Positions 7,816 through 20,453 of a stretch of 41,414 nucleotides of DNA are shown here, in pieces. This DNA comes from Planctomycetota bacterium. Its GTDB lineage: Bacteria; Planctomycetota; Planctomycetia; Planctomycetales; Planctomycetaceae. The notes under the pieces are model-generated. The model made no database searches, was not told the origin of the DNA, and saw nothing but the letters and a program-made list of their open reading frames with translations. Made by a program: the position numbers and the translations under genes. Each line of letters begins with the position of its first letter. Position 1 is the first letter of the stretch. The stretch is from positions 1 to 41,414 of the forward strand of contig VGZH01000051.1 of NCBI GenBank assembly GCA_016872645.1. Reading direction: 5' to 3'.

Positions 7816-8382
7816 ATGACAGCCCCGACTGAGCAGCCCGCACCGGTCAACCCGGAGCTGAAGTGGTACGTTTTGAAAGTTCAAACGAACCGCGAAAAAT
7901 CCATTCGAGAAGCCCTGCAACGTCGCATTAACCGCGACGGCATGGAAGCCTCGTTCGGACAAATTGTGATCGCGACCGAAAAGGTCATGGAAACCAAGAG
8001 CGGTAAAAAGCGAGTCATCGAGCGAAAGCTTTATCCAGGCTACTTGTTCATTCAGATGATTCTGAACGACGAATCCTGGTATTTGGTCCGCGATACCAGC
8101 GGAGTTGGGGATTTCACCGGAGCCGGCGGCGTTCCGACTGCAATGGAAGATGACGAGATTGGCCGGCTGATCCGCCAGGAAGAGGCGGTCAATGAGCCAG
8201 CGAAGATCAAGATTCCGCTCTCACGCGGAGATTTGGTGAAGATCAAGGAAGGGACGTTTGAGAACTTCGAAGGCAGTGTGGATGCCATTGACGAGGATAG
8301 CGGGAAAATTAGTGTCTTGATTGAAATTTTCGGGCGTTCGACTCCGGTGGAATTGGAGTACTGGCAGGTCGAGAAGCCGTAA
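7816..8382 (+). CDS. nusG: Transcription termination/antitermination protein NusG
   Basis: NusG binds RNA polymerase and links it to Rho or to the ribosome. The NGN domain begins [19 protein letters not shown] and includes [13 protein letters not shown] and [13 protein letters not shown]. The C-terminal KOW domain contains [24 protein letters not shown]. About 188 residues is normal. ATG 7816 has GGAG at 7806-7809. GTG 7792, with GGAG at 7779-7782, is an equally spaced alternative adding eight residues. It lies between secE and rplK in the standard order. Confidence 0.95.
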   Translation: MTAPTEQPAPVNPELKWYVLKVQTNREKSIREALQRRINRDGMEASFGQIVIATEKVMETKSGKKRVIERKLYPGYLFIQMILNDESWYLVRDTSGVGDFTGAGGVPTAMEDDEIGRLIRQEEAVNEPAKIKIPLSRGDLVKIKEGTFENFEGSVDAIDEDSGKISVLIEIFGRSTPVELEYWQVEKP

Positions 8383-8411
8383 CGAGTGACAGCGTAGATT
8401 GAGAGTTTGAA

Positions 8412-8837
8412 ATGGCCAAGGCGGTCGTTGCACAAGTCAAAGTTCAGATCACAGGTGGTCAGGCTACACCGGCTCCGCCGGTAGGTACCGCTCTGGGTCC
8501 GCACGGAATCAACCTTGGCAAGTTCGTCCAAGAATTCAACGCGAAGACAAAAGACATCGCAGGAACGATCGTGCCGGTCATAGTGACTGTCTACAACGAT
8601 CGTTCCTTCGAGTTCATCGTCAAGACGCCGCCGGCTTCGATCATCCTCAAGAAAGTTGCCGGAATTGCCAAGGGCTCTCAGCGGCCGAACGCGGAGAAGG
8701 TGGGAGTGGTGACGAAGCAACAAGTCGTCGCGATTGCCAAAGAGAAGATGGTGGATCTCAATACGACCGATCTCGATGCCGCCTGCCGAATCATCGAAGG
8801 AACGGCCCGGAGCATGGGAATCACGATTGCCGATTAA
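8412..8837 (+). CDS. rplK: Large ribosomal subunit protein uL11
   Basis: uL11 forms the GTPase-associated centre with 23S rRNA. The 141-residue protein shows [25 protein letters not shown] at the N-terminal domain, with the proline-rich thiostrepton-region motif, and ends with [11 protein letters not shown] in the rRNA-binding domain. ATG 8412 is the only sensible start. It lies 29 bases after nusG, with rplA following after a 106-base structured gap. Confidence 0.97.
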   Translation: MAKAVVAQVKVQITGGQATPAPPVGTALGPHGINLGKFVQEFNAKTKDIAGTIVPVIVTVYNDRSFEFIVKTPPASIILKKVAGIAKGSQRPNAEKVGVVTKQQVVAIAKEKMVDLNTTDLDAACRIIEGTARSMGITIAD

Positions 8838-8866
8838 CACGAAATTCGACCGTTGATTGACTGAAT

Positions 8867-8916
8867 GTAGTACGGCGTTGTGCCGGCCGCACCGTCTTAA
8901 TGTGAGACGGAACTAC
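8867..8916 (+). promoter_or_regulatory. Possible structured RNA element between rplK and rplA
   Basis: The 106-base gap can fold into a three-way junction. The closing stem is GTAGT (8867-8871) with ACTAC (8912-8916), one arm is CGGC/GCCG (8873-8885), and a second is CCGTC/GACGG (8892-8910). It ends about 27 bases before the rplA start. A role in ribosomal-protein autoregulation is inference; I cannot show similarity to the known L1 site. Confidence 0.3.
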
Positions 8917-8943
8917 CAACTGAACTATTTCAGGTGAAGTGCG

Positions 8944-9654
8944 ATGAAAACTGGATCAAGACGAATGACCGCCCTGCGTGAGGCGGCGTTGAAATTAGGC
9001 ACCGCCCCGTTGCCGGTCCCAGAAGCCATCAAGGCTCTCAAGGGATTGGAAGCCGGCCTGCCAGCGAACATCAAACGCAGCAAGTTCGACCACAGTGTTG
9101 AGATTGCCGCACGTCTGGGTGTCGATCCCAAGCAAGCCGACCAAATCGTTCGCGGCTCGATCGTGCTGCCGCACGGAATTGGAAAGTCCAAGCGAGTGCT
9201 TGTGTTTTGCCAGGGCAATAACGTCGACATCGCGAAGGCAGGTGGGGCGGATTTCGTTGGTGGCAAAGAGCTCGCAGATCAGATCAAGGGCGGCTGGCTG
9301 GATTTCGATGTAGCGATCGCGACCCCGGACATGATGGGTGTCGTTGGTCCACTCGGAAAGGTGCTTGGTCCCCGAGGATTGATGCCGTCTCCGCGAGCCG
9401 GGACCGTGACGAACGATCTCTCGACAGCCGTCAAAGAATACAAGGCAGGCAAGGTTGAGTTTCGCGTGGACGCCGCCGGAATCGTGCACTGCGTGGTCGG
9501 CAAACTGTCATTTGGCGAGCAGCAATTGACGGAAAACGTCGAGGCGATGCTGAAGCACCTTCTCGCACTCAAGCCCAATACCTCCAAAGGCATCTATGTC
9601 CGCAGTGTTTATTTGACGGCAACTATGATGCCGTCCATTGCGATTTCCGCGTAA
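8944..9654 (+). CDS. rplA: Large ribosomal subunit protein uL1
   Basis: uL1 forms the mobile L1 stalk and commonly represses its own operon. The 236-residue protein has the expected motifs [62 protein letters not shown] and [23 protein letters not shown] 8944 follows AGGTGA at a suitable distance. It is flanked by rplK and rplJ as usual. The ending ...[20 protein letters not shown] is typical of the family. Confidence 0.97.
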   Translation: MKTGSRRMTALREAALKLGTAPLPVPEAIKALKGLEAGLPANIKRSKFDHSVEIAARLGVDPKQADQIVRGSIVLPHGIGKSKRVLVFCQGNNVDIAKAGGADFVGGKELADQIKGGWLDFDVAIATPDMMGVVGPLGKVLGPRGLMPSPRAGTVTNDLSTAVKEYKAGKVEFRVDAAGIVHCVVGKLSFGEQQLTENVEAMLKHLLALKPNTSKGIYVRSVYLTATMMPSIAISA

Positions 9655-9733
9655 CGCATCACAATGCTCGCCCGCGCATGTTCCGGATTGTCAGGCGGGC
9701 TCAGCAAATAGTTTTCAGGGCGACGGTGTTGAA

Positions 9734-10249
9734 ATGAGCAAGGCAGTCAAGTCCTTGATGATGAAGGATCTCTCCGATCAGCTTCGGAAAGTATCTGATG
9801 TCGTGTTTGTCGACATCTCAAAACTCGATGGCGTCTCGAACAACCGACTGCGTGCGGCTTCGCGAACTCAGTCGATCGGAGTCCTGGCTGCAAAATTTTC
9901 GTTGGCCCGACGTACGTTGTTAGACATGGGCTGGAAAATTGATGGCGTTACCGGAGGACCAACTACCATCGCGTGGGGACCGGATATTGTTGGTCTCGCT
10001 AAACAGGCGATTAAGTGGGAAAAAGAATTTCCGGGGACGGTCGTCAAGGGAGGTTATGTTGGCGGTCAGACTGTCACTCCCGACGAAGTCAAAGTGTTGA
10101 GCGAGAGCCCCAGCAAAGAAGAATTGATTGCTAAGATCATCGGGGGATTGATGTCGGCAGCGACAGCGGCAATAGGTGCGATCAATGCACCGGCTTCCAA
10201 TCTCGCTTCCCAGATCAAGCAACTCTCCGAAAAGGAGCAGGCGGTTTAG
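9734..10249 (+). CDS. rplJ: Large ribosomal subunit protein uL10
   Basis: uL10 anchors the L7/L12 dimers at the stalk base. The 171-residue protein begins MSKAVKSLMMKDLSDQLRKVSDVVFVDISKLDGVSNNRLRA and has the WGPDIVGLAKQAIKW segment and an alanine-rich C-terminal helix for L7/L12 binding. The frame is open upstream to 9638, but ATG 9734 gives the family start; the upstream extension has no match to the family. The 79-base gap to rplA holds a modest hairpin, GCCCGC (9670-9675) with GCGGGC (9695-9700), which might be an L10 leader, though this is unproven. Confidence 0.96.
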   Translation: MSKAVKSLMMKDLSDQLRKVSDVVFVDISKLDGVSNNRLRAASRTQSIGVLAAKFSLARRTLLDMGWKIDGVTGGPTTIAWGPDIVGLAKQAIKWEKEFPGTVVKGGYVGGQTVTPDEVKVLSESPSKEELIAKIIGGLMSAATAAIGAINAPASNLASQIKQLSEKEQAV

Positions 10250-10259
10250 TGACTCGTTG

Positions 10260-10313
10260 AGCAGGTTTTCGACCTGCTAGTGTAATTTTGGGAAAGGCAG
10301 GCACTCGGCCTGC
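10260..10313. repeat. Twin GCAGG palindromes between rplJ and rplL
   Basis: Two hairpins lie in tandem. The first is AGCAGGT-TTTCG-ACCTGCT (10260-10278) and the second GCAGGC-ACTCG-GCCTGC (10297-10313). Both have 6-7 bp perfect stems and five-base loops ending in CG. Neither is followed by a T-run. They share the core of the palindrome upstream of hemL. In the rplJ-rplL gap they could set the higher L7/L12 yield by RNA processing or stabilisation, which is inference. Confidence 0.6.
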
Positions 10314-10343
10314 TCTGCGAACATCAAGAAAGGGTGAACTGAA

Positions 10344-10742
10344 ATGTCTGCGACTGAAGTTGATCCGGCGATCAAAACGCTGGGGGATAGTTTGGTGGGT
10401 TTGACCGTTTTGCAGGCCAAGTCGCTGGCCGACTACCTCGAATCGGCCTATGGCATCAAACCAGCCGCGGGTGGAGCGGTGGTAATGGCGGCTCCAGCCA
10501 GTGGTGGTGGTGAGGCAAAGCCGGCCGAAAAGACTGAGTTTGACGTGATTTTGACCAACTTTGGCGAGAACAAAATCGGGGTCATCAAGGTCGTCCGCGC
10601 GATCACGAGCCTGGGTTTGAAAGAGGCCAAGGATCTGGTCGAAGCTGCCCCGAAAGCGGTGAAGCAAGGCTTGTCAAAGGAAGAGGCTGAGAAAATCGTC
10701 AAGGAAATCGAGGGGGCAGGCGGCAAGGCCGAGATCAAGTAA
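10344..10742 (+). CDS. rplL: Large ribosomal subunit protein bL12 (L7/L12)
   Basis: bL12 is the multi-copy stalk protein that recruits translational GTPases. The 132-residue protein has an N-terminal dimerisation region ([19 protein letters not shown]), an alanine/glycine/proline hinge (about 45-66) and the conserved C-terminal domain [48 protein letters not shown]. An AAAGGGTGA ribosome site precedes ATG 10344. It is followed by a 457-base gap before rpoB. Confidence 0.98.
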   Translation: MSATEVDPAIKTLGDSLVGLTVLQAKSLADYLESAYGIKPAAGGAVVMAAPASGGGEAKPAEKTEFDVILTNFGENKIGVIKVVRAITSLGLKEAKDLVEAAPKAVKQGLSKEEAEKIVKEIEGAGGKAEIK

Positions 10743-10962
10743 TTGTCGCGAGTTGAGAGTCAGAGCTGTTCCTCTGGCACTGGCTGCTCGCGTTTCAAGA
10801 GCGGCTGTGGTATGAGTCCGCCACTCAAAAGGTGTCGGATCGAGGTAAATCGGTGTCTGGCGTTTTAATCGAAACCCTTTTCTCCCGTGCTCATCGCAGG
10901 TGCATTTGATGCTGGTTGACAGCGCTTCGGCCATCGACTTTGTGTCGCGTAATGCACATTTC

Positions 10963-10997
10963 TAGCTCCCTCTTCGCAGGGGAGCTATTTCTTTTAT
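10963..10997 (+). terminator. Intrinsic terminator or attenuator before rpoB
   Basis: TAGCTCCC (10963-10970) pairs with GGGAGCTA (10980-10987) as a perfect 8-bp stem, followed by TTTCTTTT. This is a good rho-independent signal on the plus strand about 200 bases before rpoB. A partial attenuator between rplL and rpoB is known in E. coli; the same role here is inferred from position. Confidence 0.7.
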
Positions 10998-11116
10998 TGG
11001 TGGGTGCTTCATTGTCGGCGGAAGTGTGAATTCGGTTTCGACGTCATGATCGAGTTTCAGACAAAACCAATCGCAATCATTCAGATTTCATAGCGACTGC
11101 AACCTGATTCACAACC

Positions 11117-11136
11117 AACGTTCCGGAACGTTCCGG
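11117..11136. promoter_or_regulatory. 10-bp direct repeat / 16-bp palindrome upstream of rpoB
   Basis: AACGTTCCGG occurs twice in direct tandem, 11117-11126 and 11127-11136. Because the unit is partly self-complementary, 11117-11132 is also a perfect 16-bp palindrome. The 10-base period equals about one helical turn. It lies about 65 bases before the rpoB ATG, a fitting place for an operator, but no regulator is identifiable. Confidence 0.5.
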
Positions 11137-11199
11137 CGGTGGTGTGAAACGGGCTGTTAAACTCGTTGAACAATTCGGTGGTCGAGGCGGAGGGGGAAT

Positions 11200-14100
11200 A
11201 TGGCGATCTCGGAACAACGGCGACTGCAATTGCAGAACGTTCGTAAATTTGGACATGGACAGTTCGAGTACGAAATCCCTGACCTAACCAAAATCCAGAC
11301 CGAATCGTACGTGCGATTCCTGCAAGCAGAGGTTGAATCGGATCGTCGGTCTCCACTCGGGCTCGAGGGGATCTTCAAAGAGATCTTCCCAATTGCCAGT
11401 TATGACAACCAATTTGAGTTGGAATATCTGCGCTATGAATTGGGAAAACCTCGTTACACACCCGATGAATGTCGGCAGCTGAGGCTGACCTATGGTCGAC
11501 CTCTGCGAGTTTACTTTCGACTGAAGAAAGAACAGCCAATTGAGGAGGAGGTTTACCTCTGCGATCTACCAATCATGCTCGGTGGTGGCGAATTCATCAT
11601 CAACGGAGCTGAGCGTGTTGTTGTCAGCCAGCTGCATCGCTCCCCTGGCGTGGATTTTATGGAGCTGTCTGACACCGTCGGCTATGACGGGTACTCTTGC
11701 CGCATCATCCCTGAGCGCGGCAGTTGGGTGGAGTTAGCGACCACTCGCAAGGACGCGCTGGCTGTTCGCATTGATCAAAGCGGCAAGTTTTCGTCAATGA
11801 CTTTGCTGCGTGCAATGGACGCGAAATATTCTTCCACGTCGGCAATCTTGCGACTTTTTTTCGCCGAACAAATTCAATCGGTGAAAATCACCAAGGACGC
11901 GGCGGAGACCCTCAAGGGCAAGATTGCGGTGGACGACGTCGTTTACCCGCTCAAACACGCTCGCGTCGGCGAGATTATCGTTGATGCCGCACAGTCGATT
12001 ACAACGGATGTAGCGCATGCGCTCATCGAATCCGGCGTCAAATCGCTGGAAGTGTTCGATTCACCCATCGACCGCTGTGTGCTGAATAGCTTGCGCGATG
12101 ATACATCGCTGTCACATGAAGAGGCGTTGCTCAAGATCTATCAGCGTTTGCGTCCCGGAAATCCGCCCCAACTGGAGAAGGCTGTTGAATTGTTCAAAGA
12201 GCGATTCTCGGATCCGAACCGGTATCGTTTAGGACAAGTGGGCCGCTTCCGCATCAATCGCAAATTCAATCAAGTGACCGCCGACGATGAAATGGCATTG
12301 CGTGCCGAGGACTACGTCAATGCGATCAAGTACATTCTGCGTCTACGTGGCACTGACTCGACGGCCTACACCGATGACATTGACAATCTGGGGAATCGAC
12401 GGTTGCGGACGATCGATGAATTGGCCACCGACGAGCTCCGCAAAGGATTCCTCAAACTGCGCCGCACGGTGCAGGAACGGATGAGCATCAAAGATGCGGA
12501 AGACATCAGCCCGCGCTCGCTCGTAAATCCCAAGAGTGTCGCTGCTGCTGTTGACTTCTTCTTCGGTCGAAGCGAATTGTCTCAAGTCGTTGATCAAACC
12601 AATCCGCTCTCGATGATCACTCATGAGCGGCGACTGAGCGCCCTCGGCCCTGGTGGCTTGAACCGCAAGCGAGCGGGCTTCGAGGTTCGTGACGTTCATA
12701 TCTCGCACTATGGCCGGATTTGTCCGATCGAAACGCCCGAAGGCACGAACATCGGCTTAATTTCCAGTCTCGCGATTTTCGCATCCGTTGACGATTACGG
12801 CTTCCTAATTACGCCTTACCGTCGTGTGAAGAATTGTAAGGTCTCCGACGAAGTCGCTTGGCTGCGAGCCGACGAGGAATCGGATGCGTTTGTTGTCCCT
12901 GCGGATACTCCGTTGCACAACAACAAAATTCCCGATGGGCGTGTTCTGGCGCGGCACCGCAATGACGTGATGTGGATCGACTCGGACGAAGCTCAATTTA
13001 TCGATATCGCGGCGTGTCAAATGGTCGGCATCTCTGCCGCGCTAATTCCGTTCCTGGAACACGACGATGCGAACCGAGCATTGATGGGGTCAAACATGCA
13101 ACGGCAGGGTGTGCCGTTGCTAATCACTGAACCGCCGATTGTCGGCACGGGAATGGAATCAACGGTCGCGCTGAACTCCGGAATGTTGCTGCGAGCCGAT
13201 CGAACGGGCAAGGTCACCTACGTGGATGGTTCGCGGATCGAGATCGATGGCCGCAAGTACCCGCTCCGAAAATTCACAGGCCTCAACGAACGCACTTGCC
13301 TGAATCAGAAGCCGCTGGTGCAGGTCGGCCAACGTGTGAAAAAAGGGGACTTGCTGGCAGACTCCGCCGCGACACACAGCGGCATCTTGTCGCTTGGTCG
13401 CAATGTGCTCGTCGCCTTCATGTCGTGGGAGGGCTACAACTACGAAGACGCCATCATTTTATCCGAGCGATTGGTGAAGGAGGATGTGTACACATCAATT
13501 CACATCGACGAGTACGACGTTGAGATCCGCGAAACAAAGTTGGGTCGCGAAGAGTTCACACGCGACATCCCCAACGTCAGCGAAAAAATGTTGCGGCATC
13601 TCGATGAATTGGGAGTTGTCCAAGTCGGCACACGCGTTCGGCCAGGAGACATTCTCGTCGGCAAAGTCTCTCCCAAGGCAAAAACCGAACTCACACCAGA
13701 AGAAAAACTTCTGCATGCGATTTTTGGTCGCGCTGGCGAAGACGTGAAGAACGAATCGCTCGACGTGCCGAGCGGCGTGGAAGGAATTGTCATCCACACA
13801 GAACGGTTCTCGCGGCGCATGTCGCTGTCGGAGACCGAACGGAAACGGTTCGATTCGGATGTCAAAGAAACTGAAGCGACTCAGGCGAAGGCGGTCGCCG
13901 ACATCTTCAAGACATTCCTGTCCGAATTGGAACATGCGCTTGAGCGAAAAATCCCCATTGAAGATGGCACGAACATCGCCTCCATTACTGATGAGAAGCA
14001 ACTGTGCGAAATCGCCGCAGGCTTCCTGAAGCTTTGGGACACGGTCGAAATTCGAAGCCCACAGAAGAAGGCCGATTGCACAAAGGTCTTCAAGGACAGT

Positions 14101-14922
14101 TGGGGCTTGGTGGAAGAGGCTCTCGATGCACGCGAACGGGCACTCAATTCCCTGAAACGTGGTGACGAACTGCCCACCGGCGTGTTGCAGATGGTGAAAG
14201 TTTACGTGGCTTCGAAGCGTCAAATTTCGGTTGGTGACAAGATGGCCGGCCGCCACGGAAACAAAGGGGTTATCTCGAAGGTGCTACAGGAGGCCGATAT
14301 GCCATTCCTTGCGGATGGCACGCCGGTTGACATCATCCTCAACCCGCTTGGCGTGCCAAGCCGCATGAACGTCGGTCAAATCCTTGAGACGCATCTTGGA
14401 TGGGCCGCTTCGAAATTGAGCTTCTCGGCAATTTGTCCCGTGTTCAACGGAGCGACCGAAGAAGAAATCCGCGACTGCCTGATCGAAGCCGGACTGCCCC
14501 AGGACGGCAAGACGGTGTTGTTCGATGGCCGTACAGGTGATGCGTTCGAGCAAAAGGTGACTGTCGGTTACCTCTACATGCTCAAGTTGCATCACCTCGT
14601 CGATGACAAAGTTCACGCACGAGCAACTGGACCTTACTCGCTCATCACTCAGCAACCGCTGGGTGGCAAGGCTCGATTCGGCGGTCAGCGATTCGGTGAA
14701 ATGGAAGTCTGGGCGCTGGAGGCTTACGGGGCAGCGTACATCCTGCAAGAACTGTTAACCGTCAAGAGCGACGACGTTGAAGGCCGCACGAAAATCTACG
14801 AGTCAATGGTCAAGGGCGAGAACACACTCGAAGCTGGCACGCCCGCCAGCTTTGACGTGCTCACTAACGAAATCCGCGGCCTAGCGCTCAACATGCAATT
14901 GGAGAAGGTGGCCACGGCGTAG
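11200..14922 (+). CDS. rpoB: DNA-directed RNA polymerase subunit beta
   Basis: This 1240-residue protein is the beta subunit of RNA polymerase. It has [22 protein letters not shown] near the N-terminus and the rifampicin-pocket region [20 protein letters not shown], where the Asp, His and Ser positions most often mutated in resistance are all wild type. [36 protein letters not shown] and [21 protein letters not shown] are also present. ATG 11200 follows a purine-rich GGCGGAGGGGG site. It lies 92 bases before rpoC and is separate from it, as in most bacteria. Confidence 0.98.
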   Translation: MAISEQRRLQLQNVRKFGHGQFEYEIPDLTKIQTESYVRFLQAEVESDRRSPLGLEGIFKEIFPIASYDNQFELEYLRYELGKPRYTPDECRQLRLTYGRPLRVYFRLKKEQPIEEEVYLCDLPIMLGGGEFIINGAERVVVSQLHRSPGVDFMELSDTVGYDGYSCRIIPERGSWVELATTRKDALAVRIDQSGKFSSMTLLRAMDAKYSSTSAILRLFFAEQIQSVKITKDAAETLKGKIAVDDVVYPLKHARVGEIIVDAAQSITTDVAHALIESGVKSLEVFDSPIDRCVLNSLRDDTSLSHEEALLKIYQRLRPGNPPQLEKAVELFKERFSDPNRYRLGQVGRFRINRKFNQVTADDEMALRAEDYVNAIKYILRLRGTDSTAYTDDIDNLGNRRLRTIDELATDELRKGFLKLRRTVQERMSIKDAEDISPRSLVNPKSVAAAVDFFFGRSELSQVVDQTNPLSMITHERRLSALGPGGLNRKRAGFEVRDVHISHYGRICPIETPEGTNIGLISSLAIFASVDDYGFLITPYRRVKNCKVSDEVAWLRADEESDAFVVPADTPLHNNKIPDGRVLARHRNDVMWIDSDEAQFIDIAACQMVGISAALIPFLEHDDANRALMGSNMQRQGVPLLITEPPIVGTGMESTVALNSGMLLRADRTGKVTYVDGSRIEIDGRKYPLRKFTGLNERTCLNQKPLVQVGQRVKKGDLLADSAATHSGILSLGRNVLVAFMSWEGYNYEDAIILSERLVKEDVYTSIHIDEYDVEIRETKLGREEFTRDIPNVSEKMLRHLDELGVVQVGTRVRPGDILVGKVSPKAKTELTPEEKLLHAIFGRAGEDVKNESLDVPSGVEGIVIHTERFSRRMSLSETERKRFDSDVKETEATQAKAVADIFKTFLSELEHALERKIPIEDGTNIASITDEKQLCEIAAGFLKLWDTVEIRSPQKKADCTKVFKDSWGLVEEALDARERALNSLKRGDELPTGVLQMVKVYVASKRQISVGDKMAGRHGNKGVISKVLQEADMPFLADGTPVDIILNPLGVPSRMNVGQILETHLGWAASKLSFSAICPVFNGATEEEIRDCLIEAGLPQDGKTVLFDGRTGDAFEQKVTVGYLYMLKLHHLVDDKVHARATGPYSLITQQPLGGKARFGGQRFGEMEVWALEAYGAAYILQELLTVKSDDVEGRTKIYESMVKGENTLEAGTPASFDVLTNEIRGLALNMQLEKVATA

Positions 14923-15014
14923 ATCAGGTTTTGAGCTTGACCCTGCGTTCTGTCAACTTGTTTCCAACCGGTTCAGCCTCAACAGGATGGCCGACCAAAT
15001 ACGGGAGATTGAAA

Positions 15015-19358
<4,344 letters not shown>

Positions 19359-19426
19359 TTTGGTTTTGGTTAGAGTGCCTTCACAGAATCAACGACGAAG
19401 TTTCTTTTTCCATTGCGAGTGAATGA

Positions 19427-19798
19427 ATGCCGACCATCAATCAATTGGTTCGTAAACCTCGAACCATTCAAAAATCGCGGTCCAAGACCCCGGTGCTGGA
19501 AGGTTGCCCGCAAAGACGCGGCGTCTGCCTCTTGGTGAAAACGGTGACGCCGAAGAAGCCGAACTCGGCACTTCGAAAAGTGGCCCGTGTTCGCTTGTCA
19601 AACGGCAAAGAAATTACCGCCTATATCCCCGGTGAAGGACACAACCTGCAAGAACACTCGATCGTGCTCGTTCGTGGCGGTCGTGTTCGAGACCTTCCTG
19701 GTATTCGGTACAAAGTCATCCGCGGAGTGCTCGACACCCTGGGTGTCACCAACCGCAAGCAGGCCCGCAGCCGGTATGGAGCCAAACGTCCCAAGTAG
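19427..19798 (+). CDS. rpsL: Small ribosomal subunit protein uS12
   Basis: uS12 lies at the decoding centre. The 123-residue protein is highly conserved: [41 protein letters not shown] (Lys43, the usual streptomycin-resistance site, is wild type) and [27 protein letters not shown]. It follows rpoC directly and precedes rpsG after 54 bases, the start of the str operon. Confidence 0.98.
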   Translation: MPTINQLVRKPRTIQKSRSKTPVLEGCPQRRGVCLLVKTVTPKKPNSALRKVARVRLSNGKEITAYIPGEGHNLQEHSIVLVRGGRVRDLPGIRYKVIRGVLDTLGVTNRKQARSRYGAKRPK

Positions 19799-19852
19799 TT
19801 TTGCAATTTGACATCTTCCATGACACAGGTTTGAAAGCAGCGAGAGACTTTA

Positions 19853-20326
19853 ATGGCCAAGCATTTCACGGCGAGCAGCAAGCAACTCAAGCCCGATCCG
19901 CGGTTCGGTTCGGTCTTGGCGTCCAAATTCGTCAACTGCCTGATGCACGACGGCAAGAAGAGTGCCGCGCAAAATGTCTTCTATTCGGCAATGGACATCA
20001 TCAAGAAGAAGTTGCCCGATGAAGAGCCGATCAATGTCTTTTTGGCAGCAGTCGACAACGTGAAGCCAGCGATCGAAGTTCGCTCGCGCCGCGTCGGTGG
20101 TGCGAACTATCAAGTGCCGACGTCCGTGAATCCCAAACGCCGTCAAACTCTGGCGATTCGATGGATTCTTTTGGCTGCCCGCGGCAAGAAAGGCCGGCCC
20201 ATGGACAGCCGCCTGGCTGAGGAATTGATCGCCGCATTCAAACGTGAGGGCACGGCCATGACCACTCGCGAGAACGTGCATCGCATGGCCGATGCCAACA
20301 AGGCATTCTCTCACTTCGCGTGGTAG
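19853..20326 (+). CDS. rpsG: Small ribosomal subunit protein uS7
   Basis: uS7 is the assembly starter for the 30S head. The 157-residue protein has the [34 protein letters not shown] core, the hairpin region [16 protein letters not shown]-like segment (here [20 protein letters not shown]), and the typical ending [20 protein letters not shown] 19853 follows GCGAGAGAC. It is followed by a strong terminator, so the str operon seems to end here and not to run into the EF-G gene. Confidence 0.97.
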   Translation: MAKHFTASSKQLKPDPRFGSVLASKFVNCLMHDGKKSAAQNVFYSAMDIIKKKLPDEEPINVFLAAVDNVKPAIEVRSRRVGGANYQVPTSVNPKRRQTLAIRWILLAARGKKGRPMDSRLAEELIAAFKREGTAMTTRENVHRMADANKAFSHFAW

Positions 20327-20341
20327 TTTTCGAACAACATC

Positions 20342-20389
20342 ACAGCGCGTGGAAGCCGATGGTCCGGCAGCCACGCGCTGTTTTTCTTT
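20342..20389 (+). terminator. Strong intrinsic terminator between rpsG and the EF-G gene
   Basis: ACAGCGCGTGG (20342-20352) pairs perfectly with CCACGCGCTGT (20371-20381) over 11 bp with an 18-base loop, followed by TTTTCTTT. It starts 15 bases after the rpsG stop. This is the clearest intrinsic terminator in the window. Confidence 0.85.
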
Positions 20390-20453
20390 GGTGCCGAGCA
20401 CGAACGCCTCACGGCAACTTCGCCACCGGGGTTCGTGGTCGCCGAGGACGTTT

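Larger units (their letters stand above)
10743..11199. other. rplL-rpoB intergenic region (457 bases)
   Basis: I see no gene here. Short open frames on both strands have no recognisable product. The region holds a terminator-like hairpin (10963-10997) and a tandem/palindromic motif (11117-11136), listed separately. A TTGACA at 10916-10921 lacks a convincing -10. The length and these elements suggest that rpoBC expression is set partly independently of the ribosomal protein genes. Confidence 0.7.

Noticed and set aside
10916-10944. TTGACA at 10916 as an rpoB promoter
   Set aside because: No acceptable -10 sequence lies 16-18 bases downstream, and it precedes the terminator-like hairpin.
10909-10965. 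18-codon leader peptide before rpoB
   Set aside because: ATG and stop exist, but there is no ribosome site or regulatory codon run, so it is likely chance.
14931-15014. TTG start for rpoC at 14931
   Set aside because: The extra 28 residues do not match the family and ATG 15015 has a well-placed GGGAG.
20292-20453. N-terminal extension of the EF-G frame back to 20292
   Set aside because: It overlaps the end of rpsG and the terminator, has no EF-G family sequence, and ATG 20454 with GAGG gives the usual start.
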